Assembly: GCF_003115845.1 (NCBI RefSeq)
Contig: NZ_KZ819024.1
Span: forward strand, 186,001-250,000
DNA length: 64,000 nt
From: Brenneria roseae subsp. roseae
GTDB lineage: Bacteria > Pseudomonadota > Gammaproteobacteria > Enterobacterales > Enterobacteriaceae
Reading direction: 5' to 3'
Shown here: positions 38,747-51,117 of the stretch, piece by piece
Layout of the letters: each line of letters opens with the position of its first letter
Position numbering within the stretch: position 1 is the stretch's first letter
The notes under the pieces: generated by a model
The model's database searches: none
What the model was told of the DNA's origin: nothing
The model's input: the letters and a program-made list of their open reading frames with translations, nothing else
Program-made: the position numbers and the translations under genes

Positions 38747-39491
38747 CGCTTCCTCAACCATTTTGTTTGAATATCCTCTTAACGAAAAGACGCGTACCTG
38801 GTTACGAATCGAATCGTTGTTGCAACAATTACATCAAAATCATGCCCTGACCGATATGGGAAGCGCCCTGACGTTCTTTCGTTCCATTTCAGACCTGATG
38901 GACGTATTGGAACGCGGAGATGTCCGTACTGAATTATTAAAAGAACTGGAACGCCAGCAGCAAAAATTATTGCAGTGGAGCGATGTGCCAGGCGTCGATA
39001 TGGATCGTATTCACGCCCTGCGACGCCAGTTAAAAGATCAGTCTGCGGTACTGATGGCGGCGCCGCGGATGGGGCAAATTCTGCGTGAAGACCGTCTGAT
39101 CAGCATGGTTCGCCAGCGGCTGAATATTCCGGGGGGATGTTGCAGCTTCGATTTACCAACGCTGCATATCTGGCTTCATCAGCCACAGGAGCAGCGTGAG
39201 CATCTGGTGTCAGGCTGGTTAGCCTCATTAACGCCGTTAAAGAAATCACTGGATATGATACTGGAACTGATTCGCCACTCCGGTACCTTCCGCCAACAAA
39301 CCAGCCTGAATGGCTTCTTTCAGGATAACGCGTCCGATGCGGACCTGTTACGCTTACGTATCGCACTGGCGCTCCAGCTTTATCCGCAGATATCCGGTCA
39401 TAAAACGCGTTATGCCATTCGTTTTCTCGCTCTGGATAGTGAAAACGGTCAAATTCCCTCTCATTTAGCTTTCGATTTAGCCTGTTGTTAA
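38739..39491 (+). CDS. zapD: Cell division protein ZapD
   Basis: ZapD crosslinks FtsZ filaments at the Z ring. The 250-residue protein matches E. coli ZapD (247) from [20 protein letters not shown] through [15 protein letters not shown] to [19 protein letters not shown]. The start at 38739 was chosen because similarity begins there; the frame is open into coaE but that part is a shadow. It sits between coaE and yacG, as in E. coli. Confidence 0.96.
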   Translation: MSDASSTILFEYPLNEKTRTWLRIESLLQQLHQNHALTDMGSALTFFRSISDLMDVLERGDVRTELLKELERQQQKLLQWSDVPGVDMDRIHALRRQLKDQSAVLMAAPRMGQILREDRLISMVRQRLNIPGGCCSFDLPTLHIWLHQPQEQREHLVSGWLASLTPLKKSLDMILELIRHSGTFRQQTSLNGFFQDNASDADLLRLRIALALQLYPQISGHKTRYAIRFLALDSENGQIPSHLAFDLACC

Positions 39492-39559
39492 CGCAGCGAT
39501 GAAGAAAATGTCAGGATTAGAATCAACATGTTATAAGGGAACTTGTCAGGAGGAAATAA

Positions 39560-39760
39560 ATGGATAATGAGACAATAACGGTGCAATGTCCGACGTGTAA
39601 AAAGTCGGTGGTGTGGAATGCAAAAAGCGTTTATCGACCATTTTGCAGTAAGCGCTGCCAGCTCATTGACCTCGGTGAATGGGCTGATGAAGAGAAGCGT
39701 ATTCCCAGCGATGATATCATTTCAGACAGTGAAGACTGGAGCGACGACCAGCAGCACTAA
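39560..39760 (+). CDS. yacG: DNA gyrase inhibitor YacG (zinc-binding)
   Basis: The 66-residue protein has the four-cysteine zinc site CPTC and FCSKRC, then [15 protein letters not shown], as in E. coli YacG, which binds GyrB and inhibits gyrase. An AGGAGG ribosome site precedes the ATG. It closes the coaE-zapD-yacG group. A 12-bp stem hairpin (39796-39832, ATTCAGATACCG/CGGTATCTGAAT) lies after it without a T run. Confidence 0.94.
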   Translation: MDNETITVQCPTCKKSVVWNAKSVYRPFCSKRCQLIDLGEWADEEKRIPSDDIISDSEDWSDDQQH

Positions 39761-39934
39761 TGCTGTGCCGCCTTCAACCAAAAGCGTCTGCCGACATTCA
39801 GATACCGCACGCAGATAAAACGGTATCTGAATCGGGTAAAGCGGGTCATAGGCATGACGCAGGCTTTTCAGATAATGGCTTCATGTGATTTTTTACACGG
39901 CGCGTTATTAAAAAGGGCGTTATTACAAGCGTCG

Positions 39935-40330
39935 TTAGTTCGATTTCAACCAGCGGATCATTTCCGCATTCGCAGGCGGAAATTCGTCTTCCTTCAGTTC
40001 ATCCACGTTCAACCAGCGGGATGATTGCCCTTCACGGCCATAGGGTTCGCCCTGCCAGCTTTCCACCAGAAAAAAGTGCAGCGTAATAACGCGCTCTGAC
40101 GTAGAAAACGTCTTTTTGTTCAGAAACGTTGGTCTCTCGGCTTCAATCCCGGTCTCTTCGCGCAGCTCGCGAATTAATGCTTGTTCAGGCGTTTCGCCCT
40201 CTTCTACTTTTCCGCCAGGAAACTCCCACATCCCCGCCATATGAACGCCAACAGGACGACGAGCAATAAAAAACCGTTGCTCCGCATTGCGAATGATACC
40301 TACCGCAACAGATAACTGTTTTTGCACCAT
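39935..40330 (-). CDS. mutT: 8-oxo-dGTP diphosphatase MutT
   Basis: MutT removes 8-oxo-dGTP from the nucleotide pool. The 131-residue protein has the Nudix box GGKVEEGETPEQALIRELRE followed by ETGI, with all consensus residues. The start at 40330 gives MVQKQLSVAVGIIRN, matching the family; the frame is open to 40390 without similarity. It lies downstream of secA across a hairpin. Confidence 0.95.
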   Translation of the reverse strand: MVQKQLSVAVGIIRNAEQRFFIARRPVGVHMAGMWEFPGGKVEEGETPEQALIRELREETGIEAERPTFLNKKTFSTSERVITLHFFLVESWQGEPYGREGQSSRWLNVDELKEDEFPPANAEMIRWLKSN

Positions 40331-40351
40331 GATATGATATTTCCTATCAAG

Positions 40352-40376
40352 TAAAAGGCGGTCCAAGACCGCCTTT
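40352..40376 (-). terminator. Hairpin between secA and mutT
   Basis: AAAGGCGGTC pairs with GACCGCCTTT around CAA, followed on the minus strand by TTTTAC. It is a terminator or attenuator partly separating secA from mutT. Confidence 0.75.
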
Positions 40377-40402
40377 GCATTACGACTCAATACGACGTTG
40401 CG

Positions 40403-43105
40403 TTATTTCTGCAAACGACCGTGGCATTGCTTATACTTTTTGCCCGATCCGCAAGGGCAAGGATCGTTACGACCAACTTTACGCCCGGCATGAACCGGAG
40501 AGCCGGTGTTCAGACTATCTTCCTCCTGATGGCTCAGCTGTTGCTGGCGAGCCAGGCGCTCCGCTTCTTCACGACGCTGCTGCTCCAAAGCTTCAATCTC
40601 TTCAGGCATCCGGACCTGCACTTTACTCAACGTGCTGATCACTTCATATTTCAGCGATTCCAGCATAGCTGCAAACATTGAGAACGACTCACGCTTGTAT
40701 TCCTGCTTGGGATCCTTCTGGGCATAACCACGCAGATGGATACCCTGACGCAGGTAGTCCATCGCAGCCAGATGCTCTTTCCACAGGGAATCCAGCGTCT
40801 GCAACATCACGCCTTTCTCGAAATTGCGCATCACTTCGCTGCCCACAACCTCTTCTTTACGCTGATACACGTCGATAGCCTGCTGGAAAATACGCTCACG
40901 CAGCGTTTCTTCATGCAGTTCCGGCTCTTTATCCAACCATTCTTTAATCGGCATATCCAGATCAAAGTCGTTTTTCAGACGCTGTTCCAGACCTTCCGTA
41001 TCCCACATTTCTTCCAGCGACTGCGGCGGAATATAGCTATCGATAGTGACCTTGAATACGTCCTCACGAATGCTGTTGATGGTTTCGCTGATGTCGGAAA
41101 CATCCAGCAGTTCATTACGCTGAGTATAAATAGCACGACGTTGATCGTTGGCAACGTCATCATATTCAAGCAATTGCTTACGAATATCAAAGTTGCGGCT
41201 TTCCACTTTACGCTGAGCGTTGGCAATCGCTTTGGTCACCCATGGGTGTTCAATCGCTTCGCCCGGTTTCATCCCAAGCTTACGCATCATGTTGGATACG
41301 CGATCGGAAGCAAAAATACGCATCAACGCATCTTCCATCGACAGGTAGAAACGAGAAGATCCCGCGTCCCCCTGACGGCCGGAACGACCGCGTAACTGAT
41401 TATCAATACGACGGGATTCATGCCGCTCAGTACCAATGATATGCAAACCGCCCGCCGCCAGCACCGCGTCATGGCGCGCCTGCCAGGCAGCCTTGATTGC
41501 CGCGATTTGTTCTTCATCCGGATTTTCCAGATGCGCGATTTCAGCCTGCCAGCTGCCGCCCAGCACGATATCCGTACCACGACCGGCCATGTTGGTTGCA
41601 ATGGTAACCGCTCCGGTTTGACCGGCCTGAGCAACGATGTCCGCTTCCATTGCATGGAATTTCGCGTTCAACACATTGTGTTTGATACCCGCTTTTTCCA
41701 GCGCATGAGAAACGACTTCCGATTTCTCAATGGAAATCGTACCGACCAGAACAGGCTGACCTTTTTCAGTACGCTCTTTGATGTCTTCAATGATCGCATC
41801 AATTTTCTCTTGCTCCGTCATATAAACCAGATCGGGCAAATCTTTACGGATCATCGGACGGTTGGTCGGTACGACAATCGTGTCCAGTTTGTAAATGGAG
41901 CTGAACTCAAACGCTTCGGTATCCGCCGTACCGGTCATCCCGGCAAGCTTTTCATACAGACGGAAGTAGTTCTGGAAGGTTATGGAAGCCAGCGTCTGGT
42001 TTTCGTTTTGAATCGCCACATGCTCCTTCGCTTCCACCGCCTGATGCAGACCATCCGACCAGCGACGTCCCTGCATGGTACGACCGGTGTGCTCATCAAC
42101 GATAATGACCTCACCGTCTTTGACGATGTAATCCACGTCACGGGTAAACAGCACATGGGCACGCAGTGCGGCAGTCACATGGTGCATCAGCATGATGTTC
42201 GCCGGAGAGTACAGCGACTCACCTTCTGCCATGATGCCTTCTCTCACCAGCAACTCTTCAACCAGCACCAGACCGCGTTCGGTCAGGTTAACCTGGCGGG
42301 ATTTCTCATCGACGGAGAAGTGCCCCTCACCGTGGAACGTATCCGAGTCCTCTTTTTCCTGACGAATCAGGTGAGGGATAATCTTATTCACCCGGGTATA
42401 AAGCTCAGAGCTGTCTTCGGCAGGGCCGGAAATGATCAGCGGTGTCCGCGCTTCATCGATCAGAATGGAGTCAACCTCATCCACCAGCGCGTAGTAGAGT
42501 TTACGCTGAACACGTTCTTCCGGGCTGAATGCCATGTTGTCACGAAGATAGTCAAAACCATATTCGTTGTTGGTACCGTAAGTAATATCTGCCGCATAGG
42601 CTTCGCGTTTAGCTGGCGCAGGCATGCCAGGCAGGTTGATCCCGACGCTCAGGCCAAGAAATTCAAACAGAGGGCGGTTATTTTCGGCATCACGCTGCGC
42701 CAGATAGTCGTTCACCGTGACCACATGCACGCCGCGTCCCGTCAGGGCATTGAGGTAAGCGGGCAACGTCGCCGTCAGCGTTTTACCTTCACCGGTACGC
42801 ATTTCTGCGATGCAACGTTCGTTCAATACCATCCCGCCGATGAGCTGTACGTCAAAATGACGCATACCAAATACGCGCTTACTGGATTCGCGAACGACAG
42901 CGAACGCTTCCGGCAACAGGCTCTCCAGCGTTTCGCCTTTTTCCAGACGGGCGCGAAACTCCGTCGTTTTCGCTTTCAGCTCTTCATCTGAAAGCTTTTC
43001 CATCGCGGGTTCCAGACGGTTAATCACTTCTACGTTTTTGCGCATACGGCGCAAGGTACGATCGTTACGGCTACCAAAAATTTTGGTTAGTATATTCATG
43101 ACCAT
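40403..43105 (-). CDS. secA: Preprotein translocase ATPase SecA
   Basis: SecA drives secretory proteins through SecYEG. It shows the Walker [24 protein letters not shown], the motif [14 protein letters not shown] and the C-terminal zinc finger [17 protein letters not shown]. The start at 43105 gives [20 protein letters not shown], which aligns without a gap to E. coli MLIKLLTKVFG, and a total of 900 residues against 901. An in-frame ATG at 43099 is also possible. secM lies just upstream and is expected to couple secA translation to secretion status. Confidence 0.97.
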   Translation of the reverse strand: MVMNILTKIFGSRNDRTLRRMRKNVEVINRLEPAMEKLSDEELKAKTTEFRARLEKGETLESLLPEAFAVVRESSKRVFGMRHFDVQLIGGMVLNERCIAEMRTGEGKTLTATLPAYLNALTGRGVHVVTVNDYLAQRDAENNRPLFEFLGLSVGINLPGMPAPAKREAYAADITYGTNNEYGFDYLRDNMAFSPEERVQRKLYYALVDEVDSILIDEARTPLIISGPAEDSSELYTRVNKIIPHLIRQEKEDSDTFHGEGHFSVDEKSRQVNLTERGLVLVEELLVREGIMAEGESLYSPANIMLMHHVTAALRAHVLFTRDVDYIVKDGEVIIVDEHTGRTMQGRRWSDGLHQAVEAKEHVAIQNENQTLASITFQNYFRLYEKLAGMTGTADTEAFEFSSIYKLDTIVVPTNRPMIRKDLPDLVYMTEQEKIDAIIEDIKERTEKGQPVLVGTISIEKSEVVSHALEKAGIKHNVLNAKFHAMEADIVAQAGQTGAVTIATNMAGRGTDIVLGGSWQAEIAHLENPDEEQIAAIKAAWQARHDAVLAAGGLHIIGTERHESRRIDNQLRGRSGRQGDAGSSRFYLSMEDALMRIFASDRVSNMMRKLGMKPGEAIEHPWVTKAIANAQRKVESRNFDIRKQLLEYDDVANDQRRAIYTQRNELLDVSDISETINSIREDVFKVTIDSYIPPQSLEEMWDTEGLEQRLKNDFDLDMPIKEWLDKEPELHEETLRERIFQQAIDVYQRKEEVVGSEVMRNFEKGVMLQTLDSLWKEHLAAMDYLRQGIHLRGYAQKDPKQEYKRESFSMFAAMLESLKYEVISTLSKVQVRMPEEIEALEQQRREEAERLARQQQLSHQEEDSLNTGSPVHAGRKVGRNDPCPCGSGKKYKQCHGRLQK

Positions 43106-43204
43106 AATAGTTTTAATCTCACAAATGCCACTCATCCAGCGGCTGCACAACATCAAAATGCTGGGAAAAAGTCCTACAGCTGTTAATTATCAATAACGTA
43201 TTTT

Positions 43205-43717
43205 TCAGCTTTTGAAGTGCGGGCCGGCACGAATGCCTTGAATCTGGGCAAGCCAGAGTCCCGTTTGATGACGTGTCGGGGGGAAAAGGGATACGCGCCC
43301 TGTTTGATGAACGGCGGTCGGCGCTTTTTCTTCACGCGTTAGCAGCGCATTAAGCGTATCCAGCAGCACTAACGAGTGCGACGGTAGCTCATCTGCCTGC
43401 TGTGCATCAATTTGCTGTGGCGTCGTCAGCGCAAAAGACAGGTGACGAATGACAGTACGAATGGCATGCTGATGCCAGTAGTCCACACTAAAAGACGATC
43501 GGCGATGCGCCTCTTTCAGCGCCACGAGGTCGGTAAGGCTGAGTGATACATTATTCTGGCGGCTGACGCTGGATGCAGAATTTGGCAACGAAGCCAGATC
43601 CTGCGCTTCATTCAACCCTGTCGGCAAACCAAGACTCGCCGCGACCATCCCCAACAGGAGATGCGGCCAGAAATAACGTCTGCCAAATTGTCGCCAACGA
43701 TTTAGAATACCAATCAC
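43205..43717 (-). CDS. secM: Secretion monitor SecM (translational arrest peptide)
   Basis: The 170-residue protein equals E. coli SecM in length. It has a long signal region ([20 protein letters not shown]), the conserved [20 protein letters not shown], and near the C-terminus the arrest sequence [18 protein letters not shown] is intact. The E. coli motif FxxxxWIxxxxGIRAGP has Phe five residues before Trp; here that position is His (HQTGLW), and Ile after Trp is Leu. Stalling on this peptide exposes the secA ribosome site. The DUF721 gene is divergent 28 bp away. Confidence 0.93.
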   Translation of the reverse strand: MIGILNRWRQFGRRYFWPHLLLGMVAASLGLPTGLNEAQDLASLPNSASSVSRQNNVSLSLTDLVALKEAHRRSSFSVDYWHQHAIRTVIRHLSFALTTPQQIDAQQADELPSHSLVLLDTLNALLTREEKAPTAVHQTGRVSLFPPTRHQTGLWLAQIQGIRAGPHFKS

Positions 43718-43745
43718 AAGTTTAACGTCCGTCGGAGCCTGATTT

Positions 43746-44273
43746 ATGCGTGATAGCCGCCCACAATCACTGGAGTCCCTGTTTGATAGCGCATCAGGTT
43801 CGGGCTCTGGCCCACTGCGTGATGTGCAACAACGCGCTATCGCCTTATTAAAACTTAACCGCGCCGTGCGCGGGTTGCTTCCTGCACAATTGCACCCGTG
43901 GTGCCGCGTAGCGAATTACCGTCAAGGCCTGCTTATTCTGGAAACCGCCAACGCTAACTGGTTGATGCGGTTACGTTATGAACAACCCGCCCTGCTCTCT
44001 GCATTACGCGCACAAATATTACCATCATTGGCTTCAATCGACATCAGGATTAATCCATCACTCGCCGCAAAAGGACATGAAATCCTGAAAAATAACGACA
44101 CAACGTCAACCAACGAAACAGAGAACAAACCGTTACGTCAGTTAAGTGAGCAAAGCGCGAAAACACTAAGGAGTTTGGCTGGGCACAGCCCGGAGAAACT
44201 ACGCAAGATATTAGAACGACTGGCTTCACTGGCCGGAGAGAGTACCAGTAAAACCAGTCGTAATAAGAAATGA
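43746..44273 (+). CDS. DUF721 (DciA-like) protein
   Basis: The 175-residue protein has a DUF721-type KH-like core: [60 protein letters not shown] and IDIRINP. A polar, probably disordered tail rich in Asn, Thr, Ser and Lys follows. DciA proteins load the replicative helicase in bacteria without DnaC. Enterobacteria normally use DnaC, so the role here is uncertain. The gene lies between the convergent lpxC and the divergent secM. GGAG precedes the ATG. Confidence 0.75.
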   Translation: MRDSRPQSLESLFDSASGSGSGPLRDVQQRAIALLKLNRAVRGLLPAQLHPWCRVANYRQGLLILETANANWLMRLRYEQPALLSALRAQILPSLASIDIRINPSLAAKGHEILKNNDTTSTNETENKPLRQLSEQSAKTLRSLAGHSPEKLRKILERLASLAGESTSKTSRNKK

Positions 44274-44285
44274 CAGCGCTAAGCG

Positions 44286-45236
<951 letters not shown>

Positions 45237-45305
45237 CTAGTATATACCAGGCTCGGCGGGACAGTTTAGCACAAAGAGCGGAGATTCCAACGTTATATGA
45301 CAGTA

Positions 45306-46454
45306 TTAATCTGCCTGCTTACGCAAGAACGCCGGGATATCCAGATAGTCTGGCTCTTTATTGGTTTGCGGATTCTGGTCATTCACCACCTTCGCAACCG
45401 GTTTTTCCTGAGTCAGCGGCGTCATGCCATGCTGCTGATAGCGATGATCCATCACTGGCTGAGACTGCTTATTGGTCACCAGCGTAATTTCAGGACGCTT
45501 GTCCATACCGATACCCGTGGCAACAACGGTTACACGCAGCTCATCATTCATATCAGGATCGAGGGAGGTACCGATAACGACCGTCGCATTGTCGGAAGCA
45601 AAGGCACGGATGGTATTACCCACCGTTTCAAACTCATCCAGACGCAGGTCGAAGCCGGCGGTGATGTTAACCAGCACACCGCGTGCGCCAGACAGATCGA
45701 TATCTTCCAGCAGCGGGCTGGAAATCGCCATTTCGGCCGCTTCTTCAGCGCGATCTTCACCACGGGCCACACCGGAACCCATCATGGCATAACCCATTTC
45801 GGACATCACTGTGCGCACGTCCGCAAAGTCGACGTTCATCAGGCCAGGGCGGGTGATCAGTTCGGCAATACCCTGCACCGCACCTTTCAACACGTCATTG
45901 GCTGCGCCAAACGCATCCAGCAGGGAAATACCACGCCCCAATACTTTCAATAATTTATCGTTTGGAATTGTGATCAGAGAATCGACGTGCTTGGACAGCT
46001 CGGCGATACCCTGCTCAGCAAAAGCCATACGTTTTTTGCCTTCAAAATTGAAGGGTTTGGTCACGACGGCCACCGTCAGAATACCCAGGTCTTTCGCGAC
46101 TTCAGCCACGACAGGTGCCGCGCCGGTACCTGTACCACCGCCCATACCGGCGGCGATAAACACCATATCCGCGCCTTCAAGCGCAGCACGCAGCGCTTCA
46201 CGATCTTCTTCTGCGGAATTGCGGCCGACTTCCGGATTGGCGCCAGCCCCCAGACCTTTGGTAATACCGCTACCAATCTGAATCGTCTGGCCCACGGCGG
46301 TTTTACGCAATGCCTGCGCATCCGTATTGACCGCGAAGAATTCAACGCCCTCGATGCGCTCGCGCACCATGTGTTCGACAGCGTTACCGCCGCCGCCGCC
46401 GACGCCGATGACTTTAATCACCGCGTCGTTGGTTAATTCCATTGGTTCAAACAT
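45306..46454 (-). CDS. ftsZ: Cell division GTPase FtsZ
   Basis: FtsZ polymerises into the Z ring. The 382-residue protein shows the tubulin signature GGGTGTGA in [15 protein letters not shown], the N-terminal [16 protein letters not shown], the catalytic T7 region [11 protein letters not shown], and the C-terminal conserved peptide [13 protein letters not shown] for FtsA and ZipA binding. It lies 69 bp after ftsA at the end of the dcw cluster. Confidence 0.98.
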   Translation of the reverse strand: MFEPMELTNDAVIKVIGVGGGGGNAVEHMVRERIEGVEFFAVNTDAQALRKTAVGQTIQIGSGITKGLGAGANPEVGRNSAEEDREALRAALEGADMVFIAAGMGGGTGTGAAPVVAEVAKDLGILTVAVVTKPFNFEGKKRMAFAEQGIAELSKHVDSLITIPNDKLLKVLGRGISLLDAFGAANDVLKGAVQGIAELITRPGLMNVDFADVRTVMSEMGYAMMGSGVARGEDRAEEAAEMAISSPLLEDIDLSGARGVLVNITAGFDLRLDEFETVGNTIRAFASDNATVVIGTSLDPDMNDELRVTVVATGIGMDKRPEITLVTNKQSQPVMDHRYQQHGMTPLTQEKPVAKVVNDQNPQTNKEPDYLDIPAFLRKQAD

Positions 46455-46523
46455 AGTTTCTCTCCGTTTTGTGCCTGTAACTGCGAGATCATAAAATTGT
46501 GCCAGGTGATCTCTTTGATAAAA

Positions 46524-47780
46524 TTAAAATTCTTTCCTCAACCAGCTATTGATTTTTTTGAACCAATTGCTCACTGAGGCACGTTTTTCGACTTCATGCT
46601 CACCGCCAAGGTGAGATTCCTTACCGTAATGCAGTAACCCTACCGCAGTGGAGTAGTAAGGCTCCTGAGCATAGTCGGTGAGACCTGTAATATTTAGTGG
46701 CTGCCCAATGCGTACCTGTGTATGAAACACACGCTGCGCGCAAGCGGCCAATCCGTCGATTTGCGCGGCACCGCCAGTCAGTACAATACCCGCTGCCAGA
46801 TGGTGCTTGACGCCCTGTTGACGTAACTGCTCCTGCAACTGTAAAAGTTCGTCGTTTACCAAATTCAAAAGTTCGGTATAACGTGGCTCGATCACTTCAG
46901 CCAGCGTTTGCCGTTGTAAACTACGCGGCGGACGCCCCCCAACGCTTGGGACTTCCACATTTTCATCTTTGCCGACAATCGCGCCCAATGCGCAACCGTG
47001 GCGAACCTTGATCGCTTCCGCATCCGTCGGCGGTGTACCGAACGCATAGGCAATATCGCTGGTCACCACGTTGCCCGCGTAAGGAATCACTTTGGTATGC
47101 CTCAGGGCGCCGCCGGTATAAACGGCGATGTCCATCGTGCCGCCGCCGATATCCACGACACACACCCCCAGCTCACGTTCATCTTCCGTCAACACGGCGT
47201 AGCTGGACGCCAGACCAGCGAAAATCAGCTGATCTACCTTCAGACCACAGCGTTCTACCGCTTTGACAATATTCTTCGCCATATCGTTATGGCAGGTAAT
47301 CAGGTGGACTTTCGCCTGCATGCGCACGCCGGATAATCCAACCGGATTTTTAATCCCTTCCTGATAGTCAATGGCATACTCCTGCGGGATCACATGAAGC
47401 ACCCGGTGTTCATCACGCACGCGCACGGACTTGGCGGTATGCACCACGCTTTCCACATCTTCCTGAGTCACCTCTTCTTCAGAAATAGGCACCATCCCTA
47501 TTTCATTCTGGCAACTGATGTGTTTTCCCGACAACGCCAGATACACAGAGGAAATCTGGCAGTCCGCCATCAGCTCGGCCTGGTCAATGGCGCGCTGCAC
47601 GCATTTGACGACGGATTCGAGATCGTTGACGCCGCCTTTATCCATACCACGTGACGGGCAACTGCCCACGCCAATAATATTGACCATGCCATCGGGCAGA
47701 ACCTCCCCTACCAGCGCAGCCACTTTCGCTGTACCGATCTCCAGCCCAACTACCAGTTTTCTGTCCGTCGACTTGATCAT
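46524..47780 (-). CDS. ftsA: Cell division protein FtsA
   Basis: FtsA is the actin-like membrane tether of the Z ring. The 418 residues include [18 protein letters not shown], the phosphate loop [13 protein letters not shown], and a C-terminal amphipathic helix [15 protein letters not shown] that binds the membrane. It overlaps ftsQ by 4 bp. Confidence 0.97.
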   Translation of the reverse strand: MIKSTDRKLVVGLEIGTAKVAALVGEVLPDGMVNIIGVGSCPSRGMDKGGVNDLESVVKCVQRAIDQAELMADCQISSVYLALSGKHISCQNEIGMVPISEEEVTQEDVESVVHTAKSVRVRDEHRVLHVIPQEYAIDYQEGIKNPVGLSGVRMQAKVHLITCHNDMAKNIVKAVERCGLKVDQLIFAGLASSYAVLTEDERELGVCVVDIGGGTMDIAVYTGGALRHTKVIPYAGNVVTSDIAYAFGTPPTDAEAIKVRHGCALGAIVGKDENVEVPSVGGRPPRSLQRQTLAEVIEPRYTELLNLVNDELLQLQEQLRQQGVKHHLAAGIVLTGGAAQIDGLAACAQRVFHTQVRIGQPLNITGLTDYAQEPYYSTAVGLLHYGKESHLGGEHEVEKRASVSNWFKKINSWLRKEF

Positions 47781-48649
47781 TGTTGTTTAGCCTGTGCCTG
47801 ATTCTGTTTCTGATTACTGTTCTGTTGCTGATCAATGTCTTGTTTCTGATCAACGCTTTGCTGATCAAACAAGGCCGGCGCCCAACCTACGGCTGCTCCA
47901 GAGTCATAACGCAGATCAACATAGCTGATACGCTTGTTATCGCTCTGCGCCTGCCGTTGCAACAGCGGATAAAGCTCGATAAAGCGTTCCAGTCGCCGCT
48001 CCCGATCATCTCGACCCAATTCAAGACGGATGTCGTCATCCAATGCCAGTTGCCACGAGTGACGTGCGCTCATCGCAACCATTTTTAACGTAAACTTTCT
48101 TGCCGCCAGTTCCTGATTCATTGTCCGGTAACCCTCCAGCACATCGGTTTCACTCCCTTCCGGGCCGTACAGCAATGGCATCTTGCGGTTACCTACCCGC
48201 TCTGCGGGAACACTGAAAGAATTGCCTTGAGCATCAACCATCAACAAATCATTCCAACGAGCCACCGGAACATATTCAACCAGATGAATCTTTAATTCAT
48301 CCGGCCACTGCTTACGAACACTGGCCTGTTTTATCCACGGCAAACGTTCAATCTGCTGCTGGATAACATTCACATCCTGTGTCATGAACGTGCCGGGCGA
48401 TCCCAGCGCTAAAATCGCCTGACGAATATCGTCATTGGTGGTGTATTGCCTCTCGCCTGTCACCACCATTCGCGATAAAGGTAAACGGCTGGCATCTTTC
48501 ATCCATTCGACAACCATCCAGCTACCCCAGACGATCGTCCCTATCACCATCAGCAGGAACAATATTCCCGCCAGCTGTCCCCCGTTACTGCGGCGCGTTC
48601 CTTTAACTTCCGGCTCCCGGCCGCGTGTATTCAGCGCTGCCTGCGACAT
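47777..48649 (-). CDS. ftsQ: Cell division protein FtsQ
   Basis: FtsQ bridges cytoplasmic and periplasmic division proteins. It has a short cytoplasmic N-terminus, one membrane segment (about 25-48), and a POTRA domain from [20 protein letters not shown]. The C-terminal domain includes [15 protein letters not shown]. It is 290 residues against 276 in E. coli; the extra length is a low-complexity Gln/Asn/Asp/Lys tail built from repeated DQ and QKQ units. It overlaps ftsA by 4 bp and follows ddlB by 1 bp. Confidence 0.96.
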   Translation of the reverse strand: MSQAALNTRGREPEVKGTRRSNGGQLAGILFLLMVIGTIVWGSWMVVEWMKDASRLPLSRMVVTGERQYTTNDDIRQAILALGSPGTFMTQDVNVIQQQIERLPWIKQASVRKQWPDELKIHLVEYVPVARWNDLLMVDAQGNSFSVPAERVGNRKMPLLYGPEGSETDVLEGYRTMNQELAARKFTLKMVAMSARHSWQLALDDDIRLELGRDDRERRLERFIELYPLLQRQAQSDNKRISYVDLRYDSGAAVGWAPALFDQQSVDQKQDIDQQQNSNQKQNQAQAKQQ

Positions 48650-48650
48650 A

Positions 48651-49571
48651 TCAGCCAGCCAGCTCCAATACCTTTGCCACCAGTTGCGAGAAGCTCAGGC
48701 CATGTTGACGCGCCGCCATCGGCACCAGGCTATGACTTGTCATGCCCGGAGACGTATTCACTTCCAGCAGATAGAACGCGCCATCGCTATCCATCATCAG
48801 GTCAACGCGTCCCCAGCCGCTGCAATCAAGCGCGCGGTATGCTGCCAGCGACAACGCCGCCAGCTCCTGCTCTTTCTCAACCGACAGACCACTGGGACAA
48901 AAGTACTGGGTATCATCGGACAGATACTTCGCTTCGTAATCGTAAAACGTGCCCGCCGCCTGAATACGGATAGAAGGCAATACTTCATCGCCAAGAATCG
49001 CGACGGTATATTCCGGGCCGCTCAGCCATTTCTCCACCAACACTTCGTCGTCATGACGGAACGCTTCTTCGATCGCCGCATGCAGTTCGCTGGTTTGATT
49101 CACTTTGCTCATACCAACGCTGGAACCTTCACGACTTGGCTTCACAATCAGCGGTAGTCCCAGATGCGCCAGTTTCTCCAGCAGTTCGTCCTGACTGATC
49201 GCGGCAAATTGCTGACGATTCAACGCAACATACGGAGAAACAGGTAAACCCATCGCCGTCCACACCAGCTTGGTGCGTAACTTGTCCATCGTCAGCGCCG
49301 ACGCCATCACACCGCTGCCGGTATAGGGGAGTTGCAAAAACTCCAGAACCCCCTGCAATGTGCCATCTTCCCCACCACGACCATGCAAGGCGATAAAGAC
49401 TTTGGTAAAGCCTTCATCTTTTAAATGCGTTACCGGAAACTCGCGGGTATCGACAGCGTGGGCATTAATCCCCGCTTCTTTCAGACCGTCCAGTACCGCC
49501 TGACCTGAAAGTAACGACACTTCGCGTTCAGCCGAGGTTCCACCAAGCAATACAGCAATTTTCTCAGTCAT
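48651..49571 (-). CDS. ddlB: D-alanine--D-alanine ligase B
   Basis: DdlB makes the D-Ala-D-Ala dipeptide for peptidoglycan. The 306-residue ATP-grasp protein equals E. coli in length, with [50 protein letters not shown] and [13 protein letters not shown]. The start at 49571 was chosen by this N-terminus; an upstream in-frame ATG at 49583 lies at the murC stop. It is spaced 8 bp from murC. Confidence 0.97.
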   Translation of the reverse strand: MTEKIAVLLGGTSAEREVSLLSGQAVLDGLKEAGINAHAVDTREFPVTHLKDEGFTKVFIALHGRGGEDGTLQGVLEFLQLPYTGSGVMASALTMDKLRTKLVWTAMGLPVSPYVALNRQQFAAISQDELLEKLAHLGLPLIVKPSREGSSVGMSKVNQTSELHAAIEEAFRHDDEVLVEKWLSGPEYTVAILGDEVLPSIRIQAAGTFYDYEAKYLSDDTQYFCPSGLSVEKEQELAALSLAAYRALDCSGWGRVDLMMDSDGAFYLLEVNTSPGMTSHSLVPMAARQHGLSFSQLVAKVLELAG

Positions 49572-49579
49572 GATGAGCC

Positions 49580-51040
49580 TCATTCATTTATCTGCGGCTG
49601 CAATCGGGAATCAGCCAGTTTGCGCGCCAGTTTGCCGATATTGCCGGCGCCCTGAACCAAAATCAGATCGCCGTCTCGCAGGGCCTGTGACAATAGTTCA
49701 GGCAAGGTATCCACATCCGTCACCAAAATCGGATCTATCTTACCCCGTCCGCGGATGGTGCGGCACAGAGAGCGGCTATCCGCGCCAGGAATCGGCGATT
49801 CCCCTGCCGGATAGACATCCAACATCAACAGAACATCGACCTGCGATAACACGTGAGCGAAATCATCATAGAGATCGCGGGTACGCGTATAGCGATGCGG
49901 CTGGAAAACCATCACCAGACGTTTGTCCGGCCAGCCCGCCCTTGCCGCTTTAATCGTCGCATCCACTTCCGTCGGGTGGTGACCATAATCATCTACCAGC
50001 ATCGCACTGCCGCTTTGTCCGTTCACCGTCTCAAGCGCGTATTCACCCAGGAAATCAAACCGACGTCCCGTACCTTGAAAACGCTCCAGCGCCCGCAGAA
50101 TAGCGTCGTCGTCAATCCCTTCATCTGTCGCGACCGCGACGGCCGCCGCCGCATTCAAGGCATTGTGACGGCCAGGAGCATTCAACGTCACATTCAGCAC
50201 CGGCTTATCCTGGCGTTCCAGCGTGAAATGCCCCTGCGCCCCGATCTGTTGATAGCCGGCGACACGGACATCCGCATCGTCGCTGAACCCGTAAGTCGTG
50301 ATATGACGCCCAACGCGTGGCAGCAATTCCCGGATAACCGGATCGTCAATACACATCACGGCCTGACCATAAAACGGCAAATTATGTAAAAAGTTGATGA
50401 ACGTCTGCTTCAGGTTTTCAAAATCACCCTGATAGGTATCCATATGGTCGGCTTCAATATTGGTGACTATCGCGACCATGGGTTGCAGATGCAGGAAAGA
50501 CGCATCGCTTTCGTCCGCTTCGGCAATCAAATAACGGCTCGATCCCAGACGCGCATGCGTTCCCGCCGCCTTAACCAAACCACCGTTTACAAACGTTGGA
50601 TCCAATCCCGCTTCGGCATAAATACTGGTTACCATTGCCGTCGTCGTGGTCTTACCATGCGTTCCCGCAATCGCAATGCCATGGCGGAAGCGCATTAGCT
50701 CGGCCAGCATTTCGGCCCGACGAATCACCGGGATACGCGCTTCATGCGCGGCGACAATTTCCGGGTTATCCGCTGAAATCGCCGTGGATACCACCACCAC
50801 GCTGGCATTCAGAACATTCTCGGCACGATGGTGGAAATAGATCTGCGCGCCCAGATCAGCCAACTGCTGCGTTACCGCATTAGGAGCCAGATCGGAACCA
50901 CTGATTTCATAACCTTCATTGGCCAACACTTCGGCGATACCACCCATGCCGGCACCGCCGATGCCGACAAAGTGTATGTGCCGGACGCGATGCATCTCGG
51001 GCACGATTGAACGTAGTTTCGCCAGTTGTTGAGTATTCAC
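49580..51040 (-). CDS. murC: UDP-N-acetylmuramate--L-alanine ligase
   Basis: MurC adds L-Ala to UDP-MurNAc. The 486 residues (491 in E. coli) include [17 protein letters not shown], the ATP loop [14 protein letters not shown] and [14 protein letters not shown]. It follows murG by 77 bp. Confidence 0.97.
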   Translation of the reverse strand: MNTQQLAKLRSIVPEMHRVRHIHFVGIGGAGMGGIAEVLANEGYEISGSDLAPNAVTQQLADLGAQIYFHHRAENVLNASVVVVSTAISADNPEIVAAHEARIPVIRRAEMLAELMRFRHGIAIAGTHGKTTTTAMVTSIYAEAGLDPTFVNGGLVKAAGTHARLGSSRYLIAEADESDASFLHLQPMVAIVTNIEADHMDTYQGDFENLKQTFINFLHNLPFYGQAVMCIDDPVIRELLPRVGRHITTYGFSDDADVRVAGYQQIGAQGHFTLERQDKPVLNVTLNAPGRHNALNAAAAVAVATDEGIDDDAILRALERFQGTGRRFDFLGEYALETVNGQSGSAMLVDDYGHHPTEVDATIKAARAGWPDKRLVMVFQPHRYTRTRDLYDDFAHVLSQVDVLLMLDVYPAGESPIPGADSRSLCRTIRGRGKIDPILVTDVDTLPELLSQALRDGDLILVQGAGNIGKLARKLADSRLQPQINE

Positions 51041-51117
51041 TTTTTTCTATCGCTACCTTGTTTCATCCCCGGACACGCTATCGTCCGGCAATACTGTATG
51101 AATTAACCATGAACCAT

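Noticed and set aside
41420-42991. 523-codon plus-strand frame
   Set aside because: It is the antisense shadow of secA, with composition typical of a reversed conserved gene.
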